DNA from: Hedera helix | Taxonomy: Eukaryota > Streptophyta > Magnoliopsida > Apiales > Araliaceae | Length of the DNA: 64,000 nucleotides | Direction: 5' to 3' | Assembly (NCBI GenBank): GCA_947179155.2 | Contig: OX359286.1 | Coordinates: forward strand, 10,008,501 to 10,072,500 | Shown here: positions 37,340-50,500 of the stretch, one piece after another | Position numbering within the stretch: position 1 is the first letter of the stretch | Layout of the letters: each line of letters opens with the position of its first letter | Notes under the pieces: generated by a model | Database searches by the model: none | What the model saw: the letters and a program-made list of their open reading frames with translations, nothing else | What the model was told of the DNA's origin: nothing | Position numbers and translations under genes: made by a program

Positions 37340-37652
37340 GAGTAAAATGCATTTTGCATCCCCCAAGTTTAAGAAAATTTTCACACTGCATCTTATACAT
37401 TCAAAACGTGGCACTTTACATCTCGTACTTTTAGCAAACCAGCACGTAACATACTCCGACCCAAAATCCGTCTTTGAAAGTGACATGGTTAGTGTTAGTG
37501 ACAGATTTTGCACTTTTACCGATGGATTTTGGGTCAAAGGATGTTATATGTTAGTTCACTAAAATACAGGATACAAAGTGTTACGTTTTAAAATATAAGA
37601 CGCAATATGCAAAAATAGAATAAATTTAAGATAAACAAAGTACATTTAACTC
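37340..37652. mobile_element. Foldback MITE in the BTAF1 5' flank (Mutator-like)
   Basis: A 313-bp foldback whose two halves are roughly inverted copies: GAGTAAAATGCATTTTGCAT at the left, and an inverted GAGTTAAATGTACTTTG at the right. Flanks are TTAACAATA (37331-37339) and TTGACAATA (37653-37661), a 9-bp duplication with one mismatch, as for Mutator-type insertion. The reading frames inside are shadows of the foldback. Confidence 0.72.
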
Positions 37653-37899
37653 TTGACAATATATAATTCTACCCTAAGAGGCTAAGACCCGCTTACACGG
37701 TCCTGATAAAATTTAACAAACCAATACTAAGGTAAAATCAAAAGGGGTTCTATTTTCTTTTAGAACTAATACCAAGATAAAATCAAAAGTGGTGTATTTT
37801 TTTTTTTTCATAATTATTTAATCAGATAGATAGATGCTGAAAATAATTATTTTCTTTTATTTTGTCCGGCGTACATCGTTAATTAAAGACTATGTTGAA

Positions 37900-38521
37900 A
37901 TTTATAAGTCTCTATATATACTGAAAATTACTCATGCAACACATATATAAAAGCATAACATGTATTCATTTTAGGGTTCCCTTCGATCTTATAGCCAGTA
38001 CAGCTCTCAGATAATTCAGGCCAAAAAAAAAGACGATTGTTAATATGCGAAGCAATTTCATCTCCTTTGATTTCTGAGTAATCTCTATTTCCCTTACTTT
38101 TACGCTATCAATTCTTTATTTTTTCCGCTATCATTTCTCTCTCCTCATTCAGTCATATTATCATCTGTTGATTTGGTACTCAATTTAATGCATGTAAATA
38201 CAACCAGAATTGTTACAATTTCGAATGGTAGATAACATTTGGGATTTTAAAATTCCAATTTTTCGGATTGGGCAGTAAACTTTAATTTGGGATTAATGTT
38301 TTGTAAATTTCCCTTATGTTTTGTGGATAATGTTGGCATAAGTGAACCAAGATGTGATTTTTACTGCTAGTTTATTTGGTTTCGTGTTTAATTTTTAATA
38401 CTAGTGTGATTTGTCATCTTTTAGGGGATAGAAATGCAATTAATTGGATTGAATTTAAAATGCTGTGGTTTGGTCTGAGATTGATGATTTGTTGTTTCTG
38501 GGTATTTGAATAAAAAGCAAT
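37900..38521 (+). promoter_or_regulatory. Putative BTAF1 core promoter and 5' leader
   Basis: TATA-like runs at 37911-37921 (TCTATATATAC) and 37941-37952 (ACATATATAAAA), and a telo-box-like TTTTAGGGTT at 37969-37978, as found near transcription starts of many plant growth-related genes. About 540 bp separate this from the start codon. A short upstream frame, MQLIGLNLKCCGLV (starting near 38432), would be translated unless a leader intron removes it. Transcription start and leader splicing cannot be fixed from sequence alone. Confidence 0.45.
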
Positions 38522-41500
38522 ATGGCTCAGCAATCTTCTCGGCTTCACCGACTGCTTACTTTGCTGGACAGTATCCTTTTATAGTTTTTGTTTAACCCCA
38601 TTTCATACTTATATAATTTTTTTGTACTTTTATTTGTGTTGGATTAGTTATATAATTCATGGGCTTGCTTATTTTCTTGTGTCGCAAATGTATTTATGTG
38701 TACGTGTATGCATATTTGGGTTAATCATGGGTGCCTGGGCCCGGGCAGAACGATCTGGACATTAATCAGCATTGCTTGGTGAATTAGTGGATAATGTGAT
38801 AATATAGTTTTAAAGTTTTGCACGGTTATTTTTTCATACTGTATCAAATTTACTTGCCAAAATACCAAAAAGATAAAGAGGAAAATAAAAATATAGAGAT
38901 CCTGGTAGAAGCCCCCGTGCTTGGCTGGTGTGTTTCTTTAACCAAACTGTAAGCTGGTTCAACACAAGCAACAAGGTTTACAGCAGCTCGGCAGTTGGGT
39001 GACATTGCCAAATCTTATTTTCAGGACTTGAACTCTCTGTTATGTAAGGTATGTGTTGCAGACTGAATTTTCAGTCATTTCTTGAGCTTTTGTGTTTTTA
39101 ATTCTCTATCAAGAATATTATGCTTATAGTACTGCATGCTTCTCTTAGTTCTGCTATTTGCTTAAATCATTTAGAATTGATGTTATAGTAGTGTATAGAC
39201 TATATCTTGCCAGTGTGGGATTGGTTCTTAAGTGAGTTTAGGTGTCTATTTGAACTCTGGTGTAGTGTCATTGTATTATCGCATATTTGAAAAACATAAA
39301 AGACAGGAGTCAGGACAGTGTACTTTTGTGGCAGGTTAAATTAAACACTCAAAACACTTTTTTATGAATATGGCTTGCTTATATGCAGTACTAATGACCA
39401 CTAAGAAGAAGTAATATCAAGTTCCGCAGTCACTCAGGCGTGAAGCTATCATTTGTCATGATGGGCAAGTGCCACTTCTTAAACATGAAATCAATATTAC
39501 TGTTCTTTGTATTTCCTTACGAGGAAATGGGGAAATGTGTAACTATTTAGGAACAACGACTTTCTTCATTCTGACGAATAGAGTATACAAGTGCAGCACT
39601 AATGACCACTAAGAAGAAGTAATATCAAGTTCTGCTGTCACTCAGGCGTGACATGGGCAAGTGCCACTTCTTAACATGAAAGCAATATTACTGTTGTTTG
39701 TATCTCTTTATGAGGAAATGGGGAAAATGTGTAACTGTTTAGGATCAACGACTTTCTTCATTCTGATGAATAGAATGTACAACCTTTACCCCCTTATTTT
39801 GTTAAAGCTGTCTCCAATCTTAATGATCTGAAATTTGGACTTAAATATAACAAGCCAGAAATATTAAATTGTGCATATTACTCTCTCATGAAGAAAAGTT
39901 CTGGCTCCATTAAGCTGCCATACCTGGTGCATGATGAAAATGGCACCTGTATGAATGCATTAATGAAAAAGTTCACTGTTATTGCATTTGACAATATTAA
40001 TCTTCTACATGCTAGTTGGTATTGGTGATGTAGGACAAGAATTTAAAAGACGTAACATAATGAAAAGATAGATTTTTGCCTATCAGAAAATCGGCCACCC
40101 GACAAGAAGTTTTGAGGTCACCCCACAATGATCAGACGCTTCTGCAGACAAAAGATGCTTACAAAAAGTCACTCAAATAGTCAAATTTTAATAATGAGTA
40201 GTCTAGACTCTTTAATTTGTGGGGTAATACTATGCTATTTATAAGGAATATAACCTTAATTTTAATTGGGGAATAATATAGTACTCAAGGACTAAAATGA
40301 CCTAACTAAATAAGAAACTCCATAATCAGTATAAAATATCCTAAATTCCCATTATTAAACCTCTAATATGTAATTACAAAATAATTTCAGTTTCCATATA
40401 AATAGAATTTTAGGCTCTTTAATCTCCGTGGTCCACATTATGTTTAGTTTTGACACCATCTTATTTAGGACAAGGTGGAAGGAAGGAATAATGAGGAAAT
40501 AAGAATTATGCCAGAAGGCACAATGGCATAAACAAACAGTGTTCTAAAAGACGACCTAGGTGGCCCCCAAACGCCGTGCCTAGGCCTTAGGCGCCCATAA
40601 AATGCGCAACTCGGACATGACTCAGTCGACTAGGTCCCAACTCGGTCGAGTCAGTTCGTAACAAAATCAGTGAGTCCAGATCTGAACCACTGCTTAAGAA
40701 GAAAAGTAAAGAAGAAGAAAAAGAAGTTGCCACTCCATCATCAACGAACAAAATCTCGAATTCAAGATCTGAATCATGGCCTAAAAAGAGAAAAAGAAGT
40801 TGTTGCTCCATCATCGACAAAATCTCTGCGATTCGCCGTTGGAGTCGCCGGTTGAAGTCGCAATTGATATTGCCTTAGGGATGTCACAGTCGTGTAGCTC
40901 ATACCTTCATATTACTTATGTTCGTGGGTCTACAAAAGTATATATTTATACTACATATCTATAAGTCTGCCCACTTATTTCCATGAGCTATATGCCACTT
41001 TTTTATATAACAATAACAATATTATTGCTTCTACTAATGCGATTCTTTTTATGGAACAGAGGGACATATATTAAACAATATATGTACTATATTATCGTTA
41101 TATAATTATACATATGCACTAGATAATATATAATCTATATTCATTATAATTTCTAACGTATTCAATCTTTAAAACTAATATATAGTTTATACAATATATT
41201 TTATGTTTAAAATAATAACTTAGTTTAATTATATATTAGAAAATAACCATAAAAATTAATTTGTATTAAATTTATAATAATACAACTATAAAGAACAACT
41301 TTATTTTTAATTACTAATATAAAAAATAATGAAAAAATAACCCGCCTAGGGCATCCACCTAACCCCCTGCCTAGGAAACCACCTAGACCCTGCCTAGGAA
41401 ACTGCCTAGACCTCGCCTACAAGGGCTAGGCGCTCGAAGGTCCATCCGCCACCTAGGTCCGCCTAATTTTTTTTACAGCACTATAAATCAGTATAAAAAT

Positions 41501-44500
41501 CAATTAATATATTAAATTTGAAGTGCATTATAAACTAAAGGAAACCCTAAAACTTGGAGACCAAGTCAAATTCTAATACTACCCAAGTAACCTAATCTAA
41601 AAAGGAAACAAATCCCTAACTATTATCGACTAGATGCGAAATGCGTTAGATAATCTAACAAATATAATTAAATGATAATCACTAATTACGATTATTTTTA
41701 TTTAAATAATAATAGTAATTAATCTCTTTGGCCAAATCCGCATCACATGGAGCCACCATCATTGATGTTGCGTTCACTTAAAATAAATAAGTTTACATAT
41801 TTATATATGAACATGTTCTCTTTTGATATAACTATGCACGAGAGAAATTAATCTGGTGGAGAGTGAAGCATGTAAGAGAACATTTATATCGATGCTATAA
41901 AACACGAGTTTAAAATTAGTGCACATATAATTTCTCTCTTTAGAGTGAGCAACTTCTAACTAAAAAAGAAACAAAGTTGAGCCAACTTTTCTACAAAGCA
42001 TCAGAATGGTTCCTTTCTCTCCTACTCGTGTACTAAGTCTCTTGCAATGTGGTTGATATACAATACAAATTGTGCAATAGATCATGTGTTTCATCATGGG
42101 CAATGTGGTCAGTGGCGGATCTACGTTAGGGGCAGGGGGCAATTTCCCCCACTGACTTTTCAGGAGAGAGGAGCAATTATTGCACGTGATTGGTGGAGCT
42201 GTTGGGTTCTGTCGTGGTTTTGGTTATGCTCCTGAAGCTCTCTTGGTGGAAAACCTGCTGTTTCTTTCCCCCTTGTAGCAGTTCTGGTTTGCCAATGGGA
42301 AGCCGGTTGCTGGTTTGTGCACATGCAGGCTTTTCCGATTATCCACGTGGTGTGGGTCCAGTTATGGCTGGTGTTCCCCCACTGCCCAATTACCGCTTTT
42401 TGGATATCTGAGAAGGAATTAGTTTTCTTTTCCTGATTTGGGCCACTTGGTTTTGTTCTCGTTGCTTTCATTATTTGCAAGTGGTACCACTTTTGACTGA
42501 TGATATCCCTTTCGGTGGGTCATGATTCTCAGGCTTTGACAAGGAATCTCAGCTTTATTTGCTGTTATGGGCCACTTAGTATTCTTTAATGCTATAATCC
42601 TATATATATATATATATAGCCTTCTGAAAATGAGCTTTTATTACTTGAATGGATCTAAATAAGATGGTTAACATTTTCTAGGATCATAAGTGAACCTGTA
42701 ATACTACTTGTGAGTACTATATAACAAATACAATTCTTTATGTGAATCAGGAGTCGGGCCATTACTTTTATTTGATTTGTTTCTTTCTTCTTAGCTAGAT
42801 TAATTGTGTTGCTCAGAGTTTCTGGGTTCGTTGATTTGGGCTTAGAGTCTGTTTCTTTTTTAGAGTCTGGAATGGCATCATATTTCCTCCGGGTGGTTCT
42901 GTGTGGGGGTGTCCGATGGGCTGCTCCGGCTGTATTTCCAATCGGTTACTCTGGCCTATTTTGCCAACTATTGTTTGTGGATTTTTGTCCCCACTGACTT
43001 ATGAGGCTGGATCCGCCCTTGAATTTGGTTGACTATCGAGCTAATTGTTCGCATAGAAGACATTGTTGTGATGAGTGATGATTAGGAAGAGGTAGATGCT
43101 CTGAAGTTATGCAGCACAAACACCTCTCATAGGCCTCCGATTGGTGTTGGGGTTGGGGTTGTGCCTTGGACACGCCCCTTACATGTACTCATAATTATGT
43201 TTATTTCTTAAAAATCATTTAAATGCCGGACACTGTTAGGACACGGCAGGATACACCATGGACATGGCTGGGCACCCCACGGACTGGACACTCTTGGGGT
43301 CAAATAGAAAAAAATATTTACTGTTTTACTTTATTGTAACAATTTGGTACCTAAATGTAACAAAACCCTTTTACATTTTTTTGTAGTAGTACAATATCAT
43401 AATATGTTATTGATTGTAATTTGTAAATGAATAGCCCATATTTATATATTGTAGAAATACATTTTATTTATTGAATGTATATGAAAAAATTAAACACATC
43501 TAAACGTATCGAATCCTATTTTTTGGGAAAATGCGGTGTCCTGTGTCACATTCGTGTCCCGTGTTATCGTTGCTTCATAGCTCTCAAGGCTTGGATATTT
43601 ATGGATTTTGAAGTTAACAACTTGGGCAATTAGAAGTATTTTTGTGCCTTTGTGGGATTGTGGTTACTAAATAAAATAGTGGTATATTGTCTTAATGGGA
43701 ATATGCCCTTGATCTTATAGCCGAAATTGACATGTTGGGTTGCAAGGCAACAAACTCCCCTATTGGCCAATCATAAGGTGTTCGTAATCTAGTTGAAAAG
43801 GAGAGATATCAGATAATGGGTAGGGCTTATTTTCCCTTAAGATATTTGAGTAGAGACTGCTAATGTGGAGGGAGTTGTGAGGGAGTACTTAAAGTTGGCT
43901 CATGGAAAGGGTATCTTGTTTCGTAAGATAATTATCTCCACATCAAAGGTGATGCTTACGCTTATTGGATTGGCTTTGTGGAGGATAGGCATTTATCTTC
44001 TGGCTGTTATGCTTTTGTTGAAGGTAAACTTAGTTACTTGGAGGTAACTTTTGGCTGTTGTGCTCTTGTTTTGTGCTTTTGTTGGAGGTAATTTATTATT
44101 ATTATTATTTTTATTATTAATAATAATAATAATAAAAAAAGGAAACCGGTATATACTGAACCATTATACCGGACCGGTACCGAACCGACCGGTTCGGACC
44201 GGTCCGGTATACCCAAAAAACCGGTTGAACCGGAAATTTTGAACAGCCCCACTGACACGTGAGCTCTTGTGGCACAATCTGATAGAGTTGGGAACTACAT
44301 TTGGTATTCTTATGAAGTTGTTATGTGATTTAGTATTACTCATAAGTTGGTACAACGCGACAAGACAAAGCACATTGAGATCGATTGTCGTTTAACTATG
44401 TAATGGTCTCATTTGTATCCCATATGTAAAGTCGGGGTTCAAGTTGTTGATGTCTTGACTAAAGGTCTCCGGTAGTAAGATTTTTCACCCTATTGTCCAA

Positions 44501-47500
44501 GTTCGGTATGAGAAAATTTATGCGCCAGCATGAGGGGAGTGTACATTGATATGTAAAATTTTAATAACTGTAAGTGGACAGTATCTATTGAAGACTTAGT
44601 CAAGAACTAGGCGAACCCACAATGACTAATTTATCGCTGAAGTGCTTAGGCTCCTAGAACCGCCTCACCTAGCATAAGCGCCTTGAAAACTATGATAATA
44701 AAAATTTGTTGCAGAAGAGGTAAGACTGTATATGCACTTTAGAGGGCGTGCATTGTGAGATATCCGGAGAGATTGGTGGTCTGCTCTCCGTTAGCCCTTT
44801 ACTTTTGTTCACTTTGTTTTCCTTCGAGGATTCCATGTCCTCGTTAAAAAATAGCTCCGATTTTACTCTTTATTGCAAATAGTCTTGAGTAATGCTGTAG
44901 ATGAAGAAAAATGCATTAAATAATTGCACTAAAAAGCAAAACAATTTGGTGTCCAGTTTAGGAGCATTTTCATTGACCTTCTGATTTTACTCTCAACTCT
45001 CCAGTAGGTCAAATTTTGATTCCGTTTGGAATTCTTAATTCTATCTCTGCGTAGGTTTGAGTTCTATTTCTTAACAATTATTAAATGCATAAAGCCTTAC
45101 TGACGTCATCATTTCAGTCATTTACAACTTACATAACTTGTTATCCATGCACTTCATTTTTGTTAATATATGCTTTGGAGTCATATGTGTCTTGGCTATC
45201 TAATTCTCATTTATATTACTTCTTGATTTAATGGGCTTGAGCTGCCATTTGATGTCATTATTTTTTCTAAATAGCTTATGCTGCTACTAAATGAAGCTTT
45301 ATCCATTTAGCTTATGTTGATGTTGATGAGGAATCTTTGTTTGTTAACCATTTGTCTTAACCCTATATTATTATCTTTTTCATAGGTTTCTCAATATCTC
45401 CGTAGTAAAAACTGGGATACTAGAGTTGCGGCTGCTCATGCCATTGGAGCTATTGCTGAGAGTGTCAAGCACCCATCCTTGACTGATCTCTGTACTTGTG
45501 TTGAGACAAAGATGTCAGAGGAAGGAATTCCTGGTTCTGCAGAAGATGTAGTTGCATGGCCTAACTTTCATCCTAATTTTGTAGTTGGGGCTTCATTTAG
45601 AAGGTCATTGCTTTTGCTATAATAGTTGGTTTTATATTTATTTTTTCTCAAAGTAACTTTATGTATCTGGATAAAGTCTTTTCTGCCTCATAATTTATGT
45701 AGAAGATTGATTTTGTGTACAAAATAAGAATTAGTGGGTGATAATATGCATTTTTCTTTTATGTTTATTCTTTCCCATGACTAACAACATAAAATATCCT
45801 ATTGTAACAGCTACGATCTTAGTAAGGTGTTGGAGTTTGGGGCACTGTTGGCATCTGGCGGACAGGTACTGTAGTGTGTTTTAGAGAAGTTTTCTTGAAG
45901 CCATTTTAATTCTTTTTGTACTGCAATCCTGGTTTGACCATGCTTTCATATCAGGGGAAGACAGTTTGGCAGCATGGCAGTTATTATTTAACATTTATGG
46001 CACTTTGCTTCAGTGACATGACTTTTAGAAGGTTTTTGAAAATTTATTACCTATACACTGCGCTAGGGAAAGGTTTTTGAGGTTTTAGGGTTTAGTGATG
46101 TAATAATCCCCAAAAGACGATATACAAACTAGACTATTGATTATTTAAATTTGAATGAGTTATGTTAGCTCTCTTTTGTCTGTGGATGTGAGTGATCTCT
46201 GCGGAGTGAGCTCAAAGCACTCTGTGGGTGGGCCAATTTCTCGGAGTTGATAGGCAAAATTTATCTTTTTCGTTACTTTTTTTAAATAGTCTTGCATCAA
46301 CCAGCCTTCCCTTTTAAGGCTTTATTCTTTTCATTTCTTTTAGGAGGAATCATTGTTCTCTTTTTTGAAATCTCCTTTACTGTTACTAAATTTCGTATAT
46401 ATCAAAATATTATTATAAAGCAAAACAGAAAAGAAAAAAAAAATACAAGGGAAAAGTACAAGCTCGATGTTGGTAGGTGGCTGATGTAGGAAAACTTCTA
46501 GAACAAATATAGTTGAAAGAAACAACCGAAAATTAATTCAGGAGAGGCTTCGCACCACACTGCTTCAAGGATCTTTTACTTGGGTGATTATCTGCGCCCC
46601 TGATGTAGGACAAAGATGGAGGAAAGAATAAAGGAGGTTAAAAGAAGATAAAAGGCCAAAAACCACAAAGCACACAGACTTAAAATTCAATAATATTAAT
46701 CATTCACTAATTTCCCACGATGGATAACAACTGTGTATATAGGAATAAGAAAAACCCTAATACTTGGAGGTCAAGTAAAATATTAATTAACCTAATTAAA
46801 TAAGGAAATAAAGTCCTAGTAATTATCTACTATCTTAAATGATCAATACTCTAGAACATTTTACTAATATAATTAAATACGTATTTTAATTCTATCTGCT
46901 AAATAAACTAATTATATTAAAATCATCCATAATAATAATATATAATAATAACCTAATAATAATAAATTTCTACTAGTTTTTTGCCTTGGTGGAAATTTCG
47001 TTGGTAGCTCGGGCTGCATCACCTCCTTGAACTCCTCCAACATGTTTTTGATTTGTGGGGTTTTTGGCATTATCATTGCCCCCATCTTCCTTGAGAGTAA
47101 CAAGCCAAGTTTCCTCCCCCTTCTTTATTCCTTTCTCCACTTGCATAGCGGAGAGAAACATTGCACCCATCTTTGGTGAGGTCTCCTTGGTTGGAGTTAC
47201 TGTTGGAACCATACACAATGCTCCTTCCAAGAACATCACCGTGTTCAATCGAGGGAAAGGAACAACATTAAACTGCTTAAGGAAGTCCATTCCATACCTA
47301 GAACGATGTTGAAGTTGTCCATTGGTGCCACCGAGAAATCCACCTTGCCTTGTCAAGTGCCGAGTTGTAGCTCCATGCCATGAGCTACTCCGAAAATGGG
47401 TTTGGATTGTGCTTCATGGTTTTTAGCCAACCCTTTGATTTTTCCACTTTAAGTCCCAATCTTCGTACCTCTTGCGGGACTTGCAAAGTTATGAGACGCG

Positions 47501-50500
47501 CCCTTATCAACCATGAATTTCGCTGTCTTACCATTCATGCAGCCCTCCACGTTCATGAGGCTACGATCACCCGCCTGGTGTGTAGTCAGCCGGACCTTCA
47601 GTGCATTAAGAAGTTTGAGACAGCTCATTGTGGCTTCTCCGCCTTCGTCCTGTTGGTCATGATGTTGCTGAAACATAGCGGTAAGCGCCTTGTGCTTTGG
47701 GCAGTCCTTGGCTAGTGAGGACCGGCACAAAGGAAACATCCCTCCCATGGCTTTATATCTTTCTTGTCTTGGTTTCCTTCGTGTTCCTTCTTCCCTGTTT
47801 TGTTGTTGTGGGGACGTGTCTTGTTGGGTTCTTCTTTTGCTCCACCACATTTGGCAAGCCATGGCTTGGTGCCCTTGTGTTTTGGTGACTCGCTCTTGTG
47901 CTTGAAACTTTCACATTTCTCAGTAGGGGGGGTACTCCACCAATGTTTCAGCCTGTAGGGATGTCTTCCACCTTATGCCTTTTTAGCGCTTGGGCCAGCC
48001 CAAGGCTCGAGTCCATCCATGAAGGTGAAGAGAAGATTCTCCTTACTCATGTTCGTTATTTGAAGCATGAGGTCGGAGAAGGTCCTGACATAGTCTTGGA
48101 TGAACCGATCATGCTTGAGCTCTTTCATTCTCTTGCGGGCATTGCGACCGACATTCTTGGGATAAAATTACTTTTTGAGTTCTATCTTGAGGGTATCCCA
48201 AGAATCAATGGTACAAGTGCCTATCCATTTTGGCACATTTCTTGCGTCACCAAACCATAGCAATGTCAGTAAAGTAAAGGGAAGCAGTGTTTACCTTTAC
48301 TTTGTCCTCGAAGTTCAGCTCTGCAAAAGAACACTCTATATGCCACAAGAAGTTGTTGATTACCATGGCGTCTCTATTTCCATTGTACTCTCTAGGCTTG
48401 GGAACATCTTTCACCCGTGGCATCTCCCTTGCGGAGGTGTGAATTGCTACGGCGCGCTTGCACAAGGTCTAATCGGTCTTCGTTTCCTCCACGGAAGCCT
48501 TCATAGACTACATTTCTTCCTGAATGTTGGCTAATGCCTCCAAGATTTCCCTTGGAACGCCATGCACTCTTGTGCCGACTCGTTGGTAGTAGTCTTGAAG
48601 GCCTCAAGCACCTCATCATGGTATTTCTCTATCTTGGAATCAGATCCCTCGATAGAGTCCTCCATATTTTGTTCTAGGCAGTCAAGATGCTCCTTGACAT
48701 CCGCTATAGCCACCTTGAGCCTCGTCACACGACCATCTATAGTAGCTATGGCGTCACGCGACTTATTTGCTCTCGCCCCTTGCGTGGGTTGGGAACCTTG
48801 TCCTTTTCCCTTTGTTGTTCCTCGGTCACGTTCGACATGATGTTAAGTAGCTTTTCCCTTTTCCTAATTTTGCAATACGTGTCAACTGTCAAGGTTGCGA
48901 TTCAGCACTGACCGATACCTAACCGATATGCCGATATTTCGATGGCCAATTCTTTGTACCATGGACAAAATTCAAGCAAAGAGACCATAGAATGGTACTG
49001 GCTCGAAAGCCTAGGTGCCTTCCATTTGGGATTGGTGCACGAGCGACAACCTTAAAGCTTGAAAGCCATCATTTATTATGATTTCCGTGCCCCGGCCTCT
49101 CTCTTCATTTTGTTCTTTTGTACTATTGCTTGAATGAAGACACTCCTGCAAGAAAACGGGCTAGCTAACCTTATTGAAAACTCAAGGAAAATTGAGTTAA
49201 CCACAAATCTGTTGAATGTGCTTCCACCCTCCCTAAAAGCTAAATCAAAGGACCTACTAGAACAGCTAAGGTATAGTAGCTAGTAGCTAGGAATTGACTA
49301 TGCTCTATTAGAATCAGACTTTAAGATTAGCAATAATGCATTTAGAAGTTCTATTGACCAACCTCAAGTTGAACTATAAATTCTTTAGTCTAGTTGGTAG
49401 CCTCAGATGAGTAATGAAGCCAGAATTTCTTTTCAATGGGGTCAAAATTATCATTAGACTATAAATAATTTGGCGAGGGTCCAAGGGCAGTGGCCCTGGG
49501 CCAAATTTCTTGATTTTTGCATAATAAAACATATATTTGATTATAATGCTAATATAATAAATAATAACAATACACACACACACACACATGCACGTATAAA
49601 TACACCCTATGACCCATAGTAGATTTTTCTAGTCGCATTTGTTCATAAATAATTGATACCTTAATAGTTTTAGCAAATAATGTAAATTAGATTATTATTT
49701 ATTTTTAAAAGATTATAGGGAGATACATATATAGATGAGGGAGGAGTGATATGTGATTAAGATTTGATTGAGAAAGTTACAAAATTTCAATTTGACTTCG
49801 AATATTAGAATATATATAAAATTTCATTCGGGTCAATTTGTATACTATTCTTGAAATTGTCTAAATTTGTTATATATTATAAACAAGAAAAAAAAGAAAA
49901 AAAATTCAGTGGTGTCAATTGACCCCCACTCCCTTCTATGTGCCTTCCGCCCTTGCTCAGATGAAATCTCTCAGGGTTCTAAGTCTAAGAAATAAAATAC
50001 AACTTAGACTTTTAGTTATTTATTTCATGTAGATCTAGCATATCCAAAGAAATTTTTAAGAAAGAATAAATTATGACATTCTCAATGAAAGAGTGTAATT
50101 TGCAAAATCTATATGGTGTTGCCTAACATGAGATAAGTTGCTTTAGATTCTCTATTTATTTTTACATATTTTCTGCATGCAATTAACTTTATAACCTTTT
50201 AATTTATTTTTTTGTGTAGGAGTATGACATTGCAAGTGATAACACCAAGAACCCCAGGGAGAGATTAGCTAGACAGAAACAAAATCTTCGACGACGATTG
50301 GGTGAGTTAGTTTTACATTATCAGTTTTTATTAGCTATTGTTCACTGATATTTCATCATCCTTATCCGTTTATGTGTTGTGTAGCAAATTAAAAAGTCTC
50401 CTAGAGTTGTCAAATTGTTTTCTTCAGATATGTTCTTAGTCTAGCTCCAAGTAAATGTTTGACTTTCGAAGATCTATGCTCCTCAGAATTCCTATATGTT

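Noticed and set aside
42190..42997. Frames of 63-73 residues in the hAT-type element
   Set aside because: No transposase motif; short and unrelated to each other.
47055..48911. Plus-strand frames of up to 120 residues in intron 4
   Set aside because: They are shadows of the minus-strand gypsy gag-pro remnant.
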